From Pseudomonas sp. 14P_8.1_Bac3 (GTDB lineage: Bacteria; Pseudomonadota; Gammaproteobacteria; Pseudomonadales; Pseudomonadaceae), in NCBI RefSeq assembly GCF_025466085.1, contig NZ_JANLOD010000008.1:1-64000 (forward strand): a stretch of DNA of 64,000 bases, written 5' to 3'. Position 1 is the first letter of the stretch; every line of letters begins with the position of its first letter. The notes under the pieces are model-generated. The model had not been told where the DNA came from, made no database searches, and worked only from the letters and a program-made list of their open reading frames with translations. Below are positions 36,270 through 45,287 of the stretch, piece by piece. Position numbers and translations under genes: made by a program.

Positions 36270-36926
36270 TCAGCTGGTGATTCGATACCAGACCGTGGAG
36301 CCATACATCTTGGTGGCTTCAATGGCGGCGACGATATCGGCGTCGGATACATCGGCGAACAGTTGTGAGGCCGGGACCAGGGCGCTGGTCTGCGAGAGCC
36401 CGAACCAATTGGTGGCTAGCCCCGGCCAGTTCGCCGCGCCGCTGCCGCTTGGCCTGTAGGCAGTGACAAACGCCTGATAGGGACAGCTGATAGAGCCGAC
36501 AGGCCCCGCCACACCGAGCCCGAGCGTGATGCCAAGACAACCGCAGTCGTCTGGCTTGGCCGGCTCAATAATCAATGGGTGCCGCCCGGTCAGATCGAAC
36601 AGGACTTGGTCGATGCTTCGGCGTGTTGCCCGCTCACGGAAAATGTTGATCAGAATCCGGTTTCGATAGCTCTGGTCGAGCTGCGTGGCGTAGCGCAACA
36701 GGTTGTTTCCGAAGAAATCCAGCCCGATCAAATCAAGCCAGCCGTCGGTAGCCGTCTTGATCCGCGTCTGGTTCTTGGCGTACAGGTAGAGGGTGAAACC
36801 CCAGGAGAGCGCTTGGGCATAGCCCCACAGCAGCGCGTCTCTGACGGGGTTGTTGTCGCCGAACCAGCCTGGAGGCAAAAGGCTCTTCAGCCGGCCGAAC
36901 ATGTCCGTTTGGTCGCCAACGCTCAT
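36270..36926 (-). CDS. Baseplate/tail protein (gpI-like region)
   Basis: 218 residues. N-terminal LLPPGWFGDNNPVRDALLWGYA and later RNRILINIFRERATRRSIDQVL match putative phage tail proteins encoded after gpJ in Mu and P2-like genomes. A DCGCLGITLGLGV stretch follows. By position it is a gpI-type baseplate wedge protein, but the domain is not certain. ATG 36926 abuts the gpJ stop. Confidence 0.7.
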   Translation of the reverse strand: MSVGDQTDMFGRLKSLLPPGWFGDNNPVRDALLWGYAQALSWGFTLYLYAKNQTRIKTATDGWLDLIGLDFFGNNLLRYATQLDQSYRNRILINIFRERATRRSIDQVLFDLTGRHPLIIEPAKPDDCGCLGITLGLGVAGPVGSISCPYQAFVTAYRPSGSGAANWPGLATNWFGLSQTSALVPASQLFADVSDADIVAAIEATKMYGSTVWYRITS

Positions 36927-38054
36927 TTAAGCCACCGCTACTGTGCCGGGTCGGATGACCTGTTTATTGGTTGCACCGACATCCGCGATGCCGCCATTGA
37001 GCAGAACACCGGAAACGTTGGTGATGGCAGGCGTCACCGCGTATGCAATGGCCGCAAGTTGCGTATAGGGCAGGATCTGGCCCAGCTTGAGGCTGGAAAT
37101 GTAAGCCTGGATCGCCGTGGTAACCTGCGCCACGACAACGCTGTGCGTCACCGATGGGTCGGTGGTGATGGTCATCGCAACGTTGGCCGTCACCAGAACG
37201 GGGGCGAACACACCGTATCGGGTAGTGAACCCGCGAACCGATTCGATGGCGGCCGCAGCGGACACCAGAAACGCCCCGGAAGGCGCCCCGCTGCCATCGT
37301 CAACCACGGCGTAGAAGTAACCGTACAGCGTGTTACCGCTGTAATCCTGGTTCTCAGTCAAGGTGTAGGAGACGCCCTGCTGCATCGAGGACAGCGCAAA
37401 GCCGATGGCGGCCTTGGTGGCCTTCGACAAGGACTGAACCCACAACACAAAGCGTGCGCGGAAGGCTTCATCCGTCTCAGGATCAACGCCATTGGCGAAC
37501 ACGGTCGTGTTTGTGACAGTGTCGATGCCCGGGATGCTGCCGACGATCACCGTGACAGTCCCGACCAGCGCGTTACCCGCAGCGCCTGCAGTGCTGGCGA
37601 TTACGGGCACCGTCGCCGATGCCGTTCCGCCCGGGATCAGATAGCCGCCCAGCGTGGCGTTGTACAGCACGTTGGTGGTGTCTATCGTTACCGAAAACTG
37701 CTGCGAGCCATCAGTCGAGCCGACCAGGGCGCCGATAGGAATCAGCGCCGGATTGGTCGGGGTAAACCGAGAGTAGGTGACGCTGCCTGTCGCAAAGCTT
37801 GCCGAGAGCCGGTAAAAGCCGAAGTCAGCCATCCATCTGTCAAGATCAGCGCCAGAAGACGTAGATGCTCTGGTGGTAGCCAGCAGCGTGACGATCAGCT
37901 GCTGCAGCCACTGGAGAATACTGGCGTTGCTTTCTGTAATAGCCCGCAACAAAGAGCCAATGGTGAAATCGACGAGCCCGGCGGCGCGGCCTTGGATGGC
38001 CGTCACCTGGTCCCGAACCAGCGTGGTGAAGTCCTTGATATTTAGCGATGCCAT
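36927..38054 (-). CDS. Baseplate J-like protein
   Basis: 375 residues. The gpJ/Mu gp47 layout is clear: N-terminal GSLLRAITESNASILQWLQQL, a beta-rich ISTAGAAGNALVGTV-like middle and the conserved ETDEAFRARFVLWVQ, followed by repeats of an AI-rich domain. It forms the wedge around the central spike and links to the tail fibres. Confidence 0.9.
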   Translation of the reverse strand: MASLNIKDFTTLVRDQVTAIQGRAAGLVDFTIGSLLRAITESNASILQWLQQLIVTLLATTRASTSSGADLDRWMADFGFYRLSASFATGSVTYSRFTPTNPALIPIGALVGSTDGSQQFSVTIDTTNVLYNATLGGYLIPGGTASATVPVIASTAGAAGNALVGTVTVIVGSIPGIDTVTNTTVFANGVDPETDEAFRARFVLWVQSLSKATKAAIGFALSSMQQGVSYTLTENQDYSGNTLYGYFYAVVDDGSGAPSGAFLVSAAAAIESVRGFTTRYGVFAPVLVTANVAMTITTDPSVTHSVVVAQVTTAIQAYISSLKLGQILPYTQLAAIAYAVTPAITNVSGVLLNGGIADVGATNKQVIRPGTVAVA

Positions 38055-38055
38055 A

Positions 38056-38421
38056 TCAGCGATTTACCTCAAACGAGAGCGTCACCGGCTCGCCTGAGGC
38101 AGAGTCGGTGTAGCTGATATTGACGGAGAGGGTTTCATTCGACGGTGTGACAGAAATGACCGGGGCGGGCTTTTTCATCACGCAGTCTTCCAGCAGGATC
38201 TGGCCGCGGATCAGGGAGATGATCTCGGGAATGTTCGTCAGCGCGCCAACGTATCGGCCCAGGCCTGCGCCATATTCCGGGTGAAAAATGTAGTCGCCCG
38301 GGTTGGTGATCAGTCGCCGAAGGATGCGCTGCTTGCCGCGCTCCATGCCCTCGACAGGTGAGAGGCTGCCGGTCGGCGACAACGAAAGGTCGTCGCCGAC
38401 GTAGTGATTCAAATCTTTCAT
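38056..38421 (-). CDS. Baseplate wedge protein (gpW/gp25-like)
   Basis: 121 residues with the gp25-type core: QRILRRLITNPGDYIFHPEYGAGLG and then IPEIISLIRGQILL. It is essential for sheath assembly on the baseplate in contractile tails. Its ATG overlaps the gpV stop (ATGA). Confidence 0.85.
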   Translation of the reverse strand: MKDLNHYVGDDLSLSPTGSLSPVEGMERGKQRILRRLITNPGDYIFHPEYGAGLGRYVGALTNIPEIISLIRGQILLEDCVMKKPAPVISVTPSNETLSVNISYTDSASGEPVTLSFEVNR

Positions 38422-38999
38422 GGCACAGGCACTCCTGATGTCCCGGTGCCAAATTGCACTTGGCTGGTTTTGTGCAGTTTCAAACTGATCGTGTCGGCCT
38501 TGACGTCGCCTCCAGTGACCACTATCCCTGTGCTGTCCGTCACGGTGAGGGTGTGGTCCATCGTTACGGGGCCACCAGTAAAGTGGTGCGCCGGGGCGTC
38601 ATAGTTGATGGCAACCTCCGAATGGAGCGACACGGTGCCGTCCGTGTTGAACTTGAGCAACGCCCCAGACTGATGGACCATCCAGATTTCACCGGAGGGA
38701 ACGGGCATCGGCAGGCTCTGGCTATTTGTGTGTCTGCAGATCACTTTCCCGAGGTTTGCGTCTGAGGAGTCGAACGATACGGTCACCTCGTCGCCGATCT
38801 GCGGGCCGATCTGCACCCCCCAGCCATTGCCGACCCCAGGGCAGTCGAGCGGCATCCAGTTGGTCTCTCGACCTTCGGGTTGAATGGCGACCTTCACCAC
38901 CCCGTTTGCAGGGTCATAGCTGGTGATCGTCCCGGTGCGCGGGCCAGTCAGGTCATCCGACTGCTGCTGCCGCATAGCATTGGCAAGGTCTGCAATCAC
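38418..38999 (-). CDS. Baseplate spike protein gpV-like
   Basis: 193 residues. OB-fold N-terminal region (GVVKVAIQPEGRETNWMPL; GDEVTVSFDSSDANLGKVI), then a repetitive beta-helix C terminus (TLTVTDSTGIVVTGGDVKAD). It is the membrane-piercing needle at the tail tip (Mu gp45, P2 gpV). Starts with GTG 38999, 4-base overlap with the hub gene. Confidence 0.87.
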   Translation of the reverse strand: MIADLANAMRQQQSDDLTGPRTGTITSYDPANGVVKVAIQPEGRETNWMPLDCPGVGNGWGVQIGPQIGDEVTVSFDSSDANLGKVICRHTNSQSLPMPVPSGEIWMVHQSGALLKFNTDGTVSLHSEVAINYDAPAHHFTGGPVTMDHTLTVTDSTGIVVTGGDVKADTISLKLHKTSQVQFGTGTSGVPVP

Positions 39000-40102
39000 G
39001 GCTGCACCATTGAGTTAGGGTTATGGTTCTTGGCCGAAAGGCTCATGGTGTAGCCCGATTCAAAGCTCAGTGAGCGACGAACCGAATCGACGTAATACAG
39101 CTGGTCGAAGCCCGAGCCCGTCCCTTCGACGCGAACGATGGTGTTCGGCATCAGCGAGTTGTCGCCCGGCAAAGAGCCGTACATGCGCATCTCGTGATTG
39201 GTGATCTGCTTGTGAATCTTCTGCGCCAGTTGCTGCGCGGCATACTGGTCGAGCCCGTTGCGCTTGATCTCGTAGACCTGGCGCCTGGCAACAGCCTGCC
39301 CTGGTGAGATCCCCTTGGCCGAGTTGTTCGGGTAGGTCGCCTTGTAGGTTTTCCCGTCCTTGTAGGACAGGACCTGCACCGTCACGCCGCGAGCCAGGGT
39401 AAGGTCGCGCTCAAACGTAAGGTCGTCGGACGTGTTGCACTGCGGGTAAGCCAGTTCGCCGGGCTCAACCCAGCGAATCAGGTATTGGTCAGTGGTGTCT
39501 GGATCAAGCGCCGGCTCGTAGTGCAGCTCGTCGCCCATCACGTAGACCTGAAATCCGTCCAACCCGGCGAAGTAGGCCAGCAAGTCCCACTCGGTGCGCT
39601 CATCCGTGCAGTGCGCGTGATCCCACTTGGTGATCCCGCCCACCTGCGTGGCGGTGGCCGTCACTACAGGCTTCAGGCCGCGGCGGTTCGCCAACAGGGT
39701 GGCGACCTCGCTGGTGGTCATGTTGGCGAATTTCTCGTTGGTCTTCGTGTCGATGAACTTGCTGGTGTAGTCGCGGCCGTCAAGGTTGACCTCAAAACGG
39801 CTCATCGGAACGCTCAGGCGGTCCACCGTGCCAACAATCAGCGTCCGCCAGTCCTCGATATTGCTGTCGATAAGCCCAATGGAAATGGACACCTCGATCG
39901 ATGTCTGCGCGCCCCACCATTGCACCGTGTTATAGGGTGGCGGCATGTCATCGCGCGCAAACTGCACCGCGAAGGTGTCCGCCGAGTAGAAGGCGTTACT
40001 GTCGATATCGCAGGACACAAACGGCACCTCAACCCCATTGAGAAGCAGGCGGCCGGCTACCTGCCGGACGATTTGCTCTGTCTCGGCTGTATTCAGGTCC
40101 AC
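38996..40102 (-). CDS. Baseplate hub protein gpD-like
   Basis: 368 residues. It matches late-control-D/Mu gp44-type hubs: a first domain with MPPPYNTVQWWGAQTSIEVSI, a second with LDGFQVYVMGDELHYEP and a third beta-barrel (PNTIVRVEGTGSGFDQLYYV). It forms the tube-to-spike connection. GTG 40102 follows AGTAGGTGA. Confidence 0.87.
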   Translation of the reverse strand: MDLNTAETEQIVRQVAGRLLLNGVEVPFVSCDIDSNAFYSADTFAVQFARDDMPPPYNTVQWWGAQTSIEVSISIGLIDSNIEDWRTLIVGTVDRLSVPMSRFEVNLDGRDYTSKFIDTKTNEKFANMTTSEVATLLANRRGLKPVVTATATQVGGITKWDHAHCTDERTEWDLLAYFAGLDGFQVYVMGDELHYEPALDPDTTDQYLIRWVEPGELAYPQCNTSDDLTFERDLTLARGVTVQVLSYKDGKTYKATYPNNSAKGISPGQAVARRQVYEIKRNGLDQYAAQQLAQKIHKQITNHEMRMYGSLPGDNSLMPNTIVRVEGTGSGFDQLYYVDSVRRSLSFESGYTMSLSAKNHNPNSMVQP

Positions 40103-41086
40103 TTATTCACCTACTGGGATTTTGATCGTCTGGATGCCGTCGAGTTGAGGGTCGACGATGCTGTTGGCGGCGGCGATCTCGGTCCAGCGTGACTGGTCGC
40201 CGTAACTGTCGGCAGCCACCTTCTGGAGCGTGGAATTGCTGGTGGTGACGCTGGAGGTGCCGTTAGCCAGCGGGCCGGCCAGAACGTTTTTCTGCATCCG
40301 CTCCAGTACGCTCTGCATCTGATACAGCGGCGCCAGCTGGGTCAGCGCAGCGCCTTGGCGCAGTACGTTCCTGGCTGCGGTCGCTACCGGGTTGCCCGGC
40401 ACCAGGCCGCCCAGCGTGGTGATGTCGTTGACCGACGCGCCCACTTGAGCAATGACCGACTGCACCACGGCCTGAGCGGCCACCAGCGGACGAATCACCG
40501 TCTGGATGGTGTCGATGGTGGCATTGGCGAACCCTTGCACCTGCGAAACGGCGTCCTTAACGGTATTAATCGTGCTGGTGACCGCATCAGAATTGATGAT
40601 GCTGGCCAGGCCAAGCGATTCTCCGACGTCGCTGTTGATCAGCGCGTCGAGCGTGCCGGCCAGCGCGTTTTCGGTAACCGGCGCATCCAGGCGCGCCACG
40701 ACCAGCAAATCAATGCTGTAGTAGCGACGGTAGACATGCTCGAAGCGCGCCTCGAAGTCTTCAATCAGGACGCTGAAGTAATAGCCGTCCATGTTGAATG
40801 TGAGCGGCTGGCCGAGATCGCGCAGCGTTTCCAGCTCCGTGACTCGATCGCCGGCCGTTGCGCCCGTCATCCAGCCGGACCAGTTGATGTTTTTGTAATC
40901 CAGCCCCAAAACATCGACGACGCGCTTGCCACCCACCAGCTTATGTACGACCAACCGCTGTTTGGCGCCGATCGTCACCGCCTCTGGAACCTCCAGGCCT
41001 GTGAACTCGACATCGCCGACGATCAATCGGGTGGCAAACGGATCCCCGCCCGGAGCGAAGTTGTCCAGGAAGCTCGTAAAGCCCAT
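40103..41086 (-). CDS. Tail/baseplate protein with C-terminal LysM-like domain
   Basis: 327 residues between tape measure and hub. The N half has GFTSFLDNFAPGGDPFATRL and a DNA-circulation-type beta-rich region; the C-terminal 60 residues (KVAADSYGDQSRWTEIAAAN ... IQTIKIPVGE) look like a LysM module, as in T4 gp53-like baseplate proteins. Its middle is low complexity. Exact function unclear. Confidence 0.7.
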   Translation of the reverse strand: MGFTSFLDNFAPGGDPFATRLIVGDVEFTGLEVPEAVTIGAKQRLVVHKLVGGKRVVDVLGLDYKNINWSGWMTGATAGDRVTELETLRDLGQPLTFNMDGYYFSVLIEDFEARFEHVYRRYYSIDLLVVARLDAPVTENALAGTLDALINSDVGESLGLASIINSDAVTSTINTVKDAVSQVQGFANATIDTIQTVIRPLVAAQAVVQSVIAQVGASVNDITTLGGLVPGNPVATAARNVLRQGAALTQLAPLYQMQSVLERMQKNVLAGPLANGTSSVTTSNSTLQKVAADSYGDQSRWTEIAAANSIVDPQLDGIQTIKIPVGE

Positions 41087-41092
41087 CGTTGA

Positions 41093-43114
41093 TCACCTCG
41101 GGTAGGCTGTGCTCGGAGTTCCTGGCATCAGCATGCTGCGGGTAGGGTCGAAGCCCTGCGTTCCGGTCCGTGGCTTGGCCGCTTCCTTGGCCGCACGCTG
41201 AATCACGACGTCCGTCAGCTTCTTGCCGTCCAGGTACAGATTGATGTTCTGGTCTTCCTTGCCGGCGGACTTGCCCGGAACCGGAGCCACCAAAGGCGAC
41301 CAAGGTTCGCGCGCCTGAGACTTTCCCCTGAAATCATCGGCGAAGGTCGTCTTCGAGATCTGCATCGATGCGGGAAGGATCAGGTTGGCGCCGGCGATCA
41401 GCGTGTTGAAGATCGTCTGCCAGCCAGTCAGGAACACGAGCGCGAAGGACTTGAAGGCCCCGCCGATATCACCATTGAACAGCTTGACGAATCCGGTCTT
41501 CATGTCATTCCACATCAGCTTCAGCGAGGCACTGATCTCCTTCCAGTTGTTCCAGAGGAGGAACGCGGCCAGAGCAATAGCCGTTACGACCAAGCCGATC
41601 GGGCTCATCAACAGTGCGCGACCGAGGAACGCTACTGCCTTGCCGATGTTCATGATGAACACCACAAGGTAAGTCCCCATGCGCGCGATCCACGGCACCA
41701 GCGGTGCAAGCGCGCCGGAAGACACGAACAGCAAGGCTTTGCCGAGCAGCAAGAATCCGCGGCCAGCGGCCAGCACCAGGTTGATAAGGCCGCCAGTGAT
41801 GAGCGCTGCAGAAAGGCCCAGGAGCGCGTACGTGATCCCTTTAACTGCGCCCTGATTCTTGTCCATCCACCCAGCCAGATCTTTCAAAGCAGGGTTCAGC
41901 TTGTCGAGCGCTTTGATCGCCAGGGGCAACACCACGGCGCCGAGGTTGAGCATCAGGTCTCTCCACTTGGCGCCGAACTCAATTTCCTTGCCGGCCAGCG
42001 TAGTCTTGGCGTTTTTCGTCAGCTCGTCGATGCCCGCGGCGCCGGCGTTCAGCTTCATGTTCTTCTCGATGTTGGCCTGCTGCAGGAACATCGTCGAATA
42101 GAGCTGAGAAGCCGTGCGGTTGGTAAAGATCGCACCGATTTCATTGAGGATCGCCTGCTTGTCGGTAATCCCCTTGGCGGCGAAGGCTGGCAGCATCACC
42201 GACTGCATCCATTTGAACGGGTCAGCCACCATCATGTCGGAGCCGCTAACGGCGCCGGGCTTGATTTGCTTGATGTTCCCGACCTTGTCGTAATCGACTT
42301 TCCCTGGGTCAAGCATGCCGATGCGCATCAACTCATTGGCCGCGCGTTGCGTAGTACGTCCTTGCACCAGGTTCTGGTAGGCCGACATCAGTCCTGTACC
42401 GACCCGTGAGCCGCCCATCTCCTGAATCAGCGGCTCCATGCCGTAGTAGAAGTTCTCATCCTTGATTCCCTTGGCTGCCACGCCACCGGTCTTGATGAAG
42501 TTCAGGAACTCATTGGCGCCGACGCGGCCACCTGTTGCGGTCTGAACCTGCTGAACCATGTTAGCCTGCTTGGTGAAGGCCTCTTGGCTGGCCAGACCAC
42601 CACGCATTTCGATGACTTTTAGCATGTCCATGAAGGCACGATCTTTCATCGCGCCGCCTTCGTCGCCATACAGTGCGGCGTTGGCAAACTTCATCTTGGA
42701 CAGCAGGGGAACCACCATCTTGGCTTCTTGGAAGTCCCCGAAAACGGTTTGCGCATCCCGCAGAAGACCGAGGTTCTCGCGGATGCTGGTGCCGTAGGTG
42801 TCCATGCCGCTAGCGAACTTCACCGCGTCAGTGGTCACCTTGTCGCCCAGGCCAAGTGAGCGGAAGCGCTCAACCTCGTTCTGGAATTTCTTCGCCTCGT
42901 CGAGCGGAGCCTTGAACATCGCGGCAATCCCAAGCCCGCCGGCCACCATGAGGCCCCCGATGGCGCCTTGCTTACCGATCGATGCGAGCTTAGCATTGAG
43001 CTTGTCGACATCCTGGCCAGTCGTGGCGAGGCTTTTGCTGATCATAAGCATGCCGGCACTGACGTGGTTGATCAGCGACAACTTGACGGCTACCGAGTAC
43101 GCCTCAAAAGCCAT
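41093..43114 (-). CDS. Tail tape measure protein
   Basis: 673 residues, alanine- and lysine-rich and largely helical, with several hydrophobic stretches (about residues 425-510) and few aromatic residues, as expected. The N-terminal NHVSAGMLMISKSLATTG and a gene position between the chaperone pair and the baseplate support the role. Its length would set the tail length. Its start lies 32 bp from an opposing + strand cassette. Confidence 0.88.
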   Translation of the reverse strand: MAFEAYSVAVKLSLINHVSAGMLMISKSLATTGQDVDKLNAKLASIGKQGAIGGLMVAGGLGIAAMFKAPLDEAKKFQNEVERFRSLGLGDKVTTDAVKFASGMDTYGTSIRENLGLLRDAQTVFGDFQEAKMVVPLLSKMKFANAALYGDEGGAMKDRAFMDMLKVIEMRGGLASQEAFTKQANMVQQVQTATGGRVGANEFLNFIKTGGVAAKGIKDENFYYGMEPLIQEMGGSRVGTGLMSAYQNLVQGRTTQRAANELMRIGMLDPGKVDYDKVGNIKQIKPGAVSGSDMMVADPFKWMQSVMLPAFAAKGITDKQAILNEIGAIFTNRTASQLYSTMFLQQANIEKNMKLNAGAAGIDELTKNAKTTLAGKEIEFGAKWRDLMLNLGAVVLPLAIKALDKLNPALKDLAGWMDKNQGAVKGITYALLGLSAALITGGLINLVLAAGRGFLLLGKALLFVSSGALAPLVPWIARMGTYLVVFIMNIGKAVAFLGRALLMSPIGLVVTAIALAAFLLWNNWKEISASLKLMWNDMKTGFVKLFNGDIGGAFKSFALVFLTGWQTIFNTLIAGANLILPASMQISKTTFADDFRGKSQAREPWSPLVAPVPGKSAGKEDQNINLYLDGKKLTDVVIQRAAKEAAKPRTGTQGFDPTRSMLMPGTPSTAYPR

Positions 43115-43145
43115 AATGACAATTCCTATTCTGTGGGTGCATCAC

Positions 43146-43334
43146 ATGGCAAATGGATTTCGAACATACGAATGGCGCGGCAGACGCATCGCCGAGGTTG
43201 GCGAGCCGGTGAGGGCCGCCCTCGGCATCCAGAACGGTCTGTTGCTGTTCACGCTATGCAGCCTTGGGCTGGTCTTCGCCGGCGGCGCGCTTGGCGCCAT
43301 CGGTTTTGCGCTGTATGCAATCTTCATTCGGTGA
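43146..43334 (+). CDS. Small membrane protein, + strand cassette
   Basis: 62 residues. A charged N-terminal half (MANGFRTYEWRGRRIAEVGE) and a C-terminal hydrophobic pair GLLLFTLCSLGLVFAGG / AIGFALYAIF, so one or two membrane helices. It reads against the late genes, and the next + gene begins 4 bases after its stop. No known family. A moron candidate. The SD is weak (GGTG). Confidence 0.65.
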   Translation: MANGFRTYEWRGRRIAEVGEPVRAALGIQNGLLLFTLCSLGLVFAGGALGAIGFALYAIFIR

Positions 43335-43338
43335 ACGC

Positions 43339-43647
43339 ATGAAAAAAACACTGATCTTCCTGGCGGTGGCCGCACTATCGTCTGCAGCAATGGCAGCCGA
43401 ACTGAAGCTGGACGGTGAATATGGCTGCGAGGACCAAGGCACCCAACAGTCGCGCCAGGTGCTGATGCAGAACATCCTGTCCGACAACCCGCACTACGTT
43501 GCGCAGCGTGCCGAGATGCGCGAATCGCTGGTCAACCTGTCGACTTACATGTGCAAGCCGCTCGCCGGCCAGTACAAGGTGCTGAAGCGAGAAGGCGTGT
43601 ACACGCAAGTCAAGACCGAGAACGGCCCGATGTGGGTCACGGAGTAG
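43339..43647 (+). CDS. Small exported protein, + strand cassette
   Basis: 102 residues. Signal peptide MKKTLIFLAVAALSSAAMAA (cleavage after AMA), then a mature part of about 83 residues with two cysteines (YGCEDQ and TYMCKP) that could form one disulfide. It reads against the late operon and its 3' end overlaps the converging gene by 11 bases. A periplasmic moron is likely; superinfection exclusion is a guess only. Confidence 0.72.
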   Translation: MKKTLIFLAVAALSSAAMAAELKLDGEYGCEDQGTQQSRQVLMQNILSDNPHYVAQRAEMRESLVNLSTYMCKPLAGQYKVLKREGVYTQVKTENGPMWVTE

Positions 43648-44122
43648 AGTCGTAGCCCAGCGACTTGTGAATCACTGAGCCGCCGACCAAACCGGAAACG
43701 GTGGCCATCCCCAGCACTCGCCGGATGTACTCCTTGTTGCGCAGCACCGCGGGCCCCATCACTGGGCGCGCCGACATCTTTGGCGTTCCGAATTCGTGAT
43801 AGACCATCTTCTCGTCAGTGGAGCCAATCACCGCCTCAAGCATGTGCGTAGCGTGGCTGATGCTTCTCTGCATATCGCCACTGGCAAGCAGCGGGGCATC
43901 GGAGGGGTAGCCCATCTTTGCCTTGTGCTCTTCGGTCGAATCCGCAAGGTCTGCCCACGCCGGGAACGGTCCGATGCCTGACTGGTAATGGCCGATCTCA
44001 TCCTTGGCTGTCGTCTCAACCCGCACCGCGCACTTCTCAAGCCCTTCATGCAGGCTGGCCAGCAACGCGACTTCCTGGGCGGCCATGTGCAGCGCAAGGC
44101 TGCCCAAACTCTTGAATTCCAT
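43637..44122 (-). CDS. HK97 gp10-like virion assembly protein
   Basis: 161 residues. The middle matches gp10-type neck/tail-completion proteins (LLASGDMQRSISHATHM then YHEFGTPKMSARPVMGPAV), a conserved GT..MPARPF-like motif. It sits between the tail chaperone and tape measure, an unusual position for this family. ATG 44122 was chosen with AAGGA upstream, 3 bases after the frameshift product stop; TTG 44128 is possible. Confidence 0.75.
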   Translation of the reverse strand: MEFKSLGSLALHMAAQEVALLASLHEGLEKCAVRVETTAKDEIGHYQSGIGPFPAWADLADSTEEHKAKMGYPSDAPLLASGDMQRSISHATHMLEAVIGSTDEKMVYHEFGTPKMSARPVMGPAVLRNKEYIRRVLGMATVSGLVGGSVIHKSLGYDSTP

Positions 44123-44124
44123 GG

Positions 44125-44714
44125 TCAATCCTTCTTGTCGAACTGCATGCTGGACCAGTTCCAGACTCCGGCGCCCTCGAACTCGGAAAACATGATTGAG
44201 AAGGCCATTCGCTCGTAATCAGCCAGAAGCCCGCAGTCAAAAATCCGATCGAAAGGAACCCCGTTCTTCACCAGCCAGCAGCGGCTGCGAAAATCGGGGT
44301 CCTCTGTCAGTTTTTTGCGGCGACCTGCTCAGCGCTAAGCGCCTGGGCAGCGGATTCAGCCTCTTGCTTTTCTTGAGCGGCCTTGTATTCAGCCATCATG
44401 TGGTTCTCGATGGCTTCCATACCTTCAACGCCCAGCTCGGCCAGCACTGCATCGACCTGTTTGAGGGTCTGAGGCAGGCCAAAACCAACGTCATCGATGT
44501 AGACCACTGAAGCGGCGGGCAGCGCAAAGGCGCCCATGTAGACCTGGTTCGACGCCAGATCACCTCCCACAGCCATCACGATTCGTGACTTCTGCAGCGG
44601 GTCGAGGTTGCGCAATTGGATAGTGCGGCCACGGCTGTCCTGAATCGAAACAAACTTCGGCTTCTGGTCAACATGAACAGGTGCAGCGGATTCGGTAACG
44701 TTTACGGTAGCCAT
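44125..44714 (-). CDS. Tail assembly chaperone, -1 frameshift form (gpGT-like)
   Basis: If ribosomes shift back one base at the A AAA AAC site, translation continues for 61 further residues, beginning LTEDPDFRSRCWLVKNGVPF, and stops at TGA 44127-44125. Total length is 196 residues. The extension holds the tape-measure-binding part of GT-type chaperones. The short form would stop at 135. Confidence 0.8.
44307..44714 (-). CDS. Tail assembly chaperone, short form (gpG-like)
   Basis: 135 residues, mostly soluble helical with an acidic, alanine-rich C terminus (EKQEAESAAQALSAEQVAAKN). Encoded just before the tape measure region, it is the place and type of the lambda G chaperone. It ends at TGA right after a slippery heptamer; a longer form exists by -1 frameshift. 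Confidence 0.85.
   Translation of the reverse strand: MATVNVTESAAPVHVDQKPKFVSIQDSRGRTIQLRNLDPLQKSRIVMAVGGDLASNQVYMGAFALPAASVVYIDDVGFGLPQTLKQVDAVLAELGVEGMEAIENHMMAEYKAAQEKQEAESAAQALSAEQVAAKN
44310..44316 (-). promoter_or_regulatory. -1 programmed frameshift site
   Basis: Leftward heptamer A AAA AAC, in the frame GCA AAA AAC TGA of the chaperone gene. It fits X XXY YYZ and is followed immediately by the zero-frame stop. Confidence 0.82.
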
Positions 44715-44804
44715 TGGTACTTCCTCTGGTCAGCGAGTCGTCAAAGGTGCATGGCGTGCGGGGTGACGAGTCCCGCGCCCTGCCGGGCTGCCATGCATAA
44801 CGGG

Positions 44805-45230
44805 TTAAACCTTGATCCGACGGCGAGCGGTGAAGGACATGGACTGGTGAATCGTCTTGTCGCCCTCCTTCTTACCGGCATCCTCAAGCTTCAGAATCAC
44901 GTTCGTGTAGCGCCAGGTGGTCACGCCGCCGCCGACTTCCTGAATGGTTTCGGTGATGGTTGCCGGGTTCTGGTTGACGCCGTTGTAGTAGTCGCTTTCG
45001 AACTGCGCCCACCAATCGTCGAGGGTCGAATCGACGCGCTCAGCTTCAAAGGTGCCGGTCCAGCCTTTCGGGATCATCAGCTCGTCGGTCTGGCCGTTGA
45101 GCGGGGTGATTTCCTGGTTGGTCACCTTCGGCTTGGAGTCGAAGTTCATCAGCTTGCTGAGCCGGATTGGCCCGTTCGGGGTGTTGATGTCGATCGAGAC
45201 ATCCTTACCCGTGTTGTATCCACCTTGCAT
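44805..45230 (-). CDS. Tail tube protein
   Basis: 141 residues, a beta-barrel-like Tube protein (KGWTGTFEAERVDSTLDDWWAQ; ITETIQEVGGGVTTWRYTNVI). Next to the sheath, as in most contractile tails. ATG 45230 has GGAGA upstream. Confidence 0.85.
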   Translation of the reverse strand: MQGGYNTGKDVSIDINTPNGPIRLSKLMNFDSKPKVTNQEITPLNGQTDELMIPKGWTGTFEAERVDSTLDDWWAQFESDYYNGVNQNPATITETIQEVGGGVTTWRYTNVILKLEDAGKKEGDKTIHQSMSFTARRRIKV

Positions 45231-45244
45231 GGCGTTCTCCAAAT

Positions 45245-45267
45245 GAAAAACCCGGCGCTAAACCGGG
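45245..45267 (-). terminator. Intrinsic terminator between sheath and tube
   Basis: Leftward: CCCGG / CCGGG stem, 7-base loop, then TTTTT. Confidence 0.8.
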
Positions 45268-45287
45268 CTGGACGGTGGTTTGAGCGC

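Noticed and set aside
36579..38045. Long + strand frame opposite the baseplate J gene
   Set aside because: Antisense to a confidently assigned phage gene; no initiation signal or domain.
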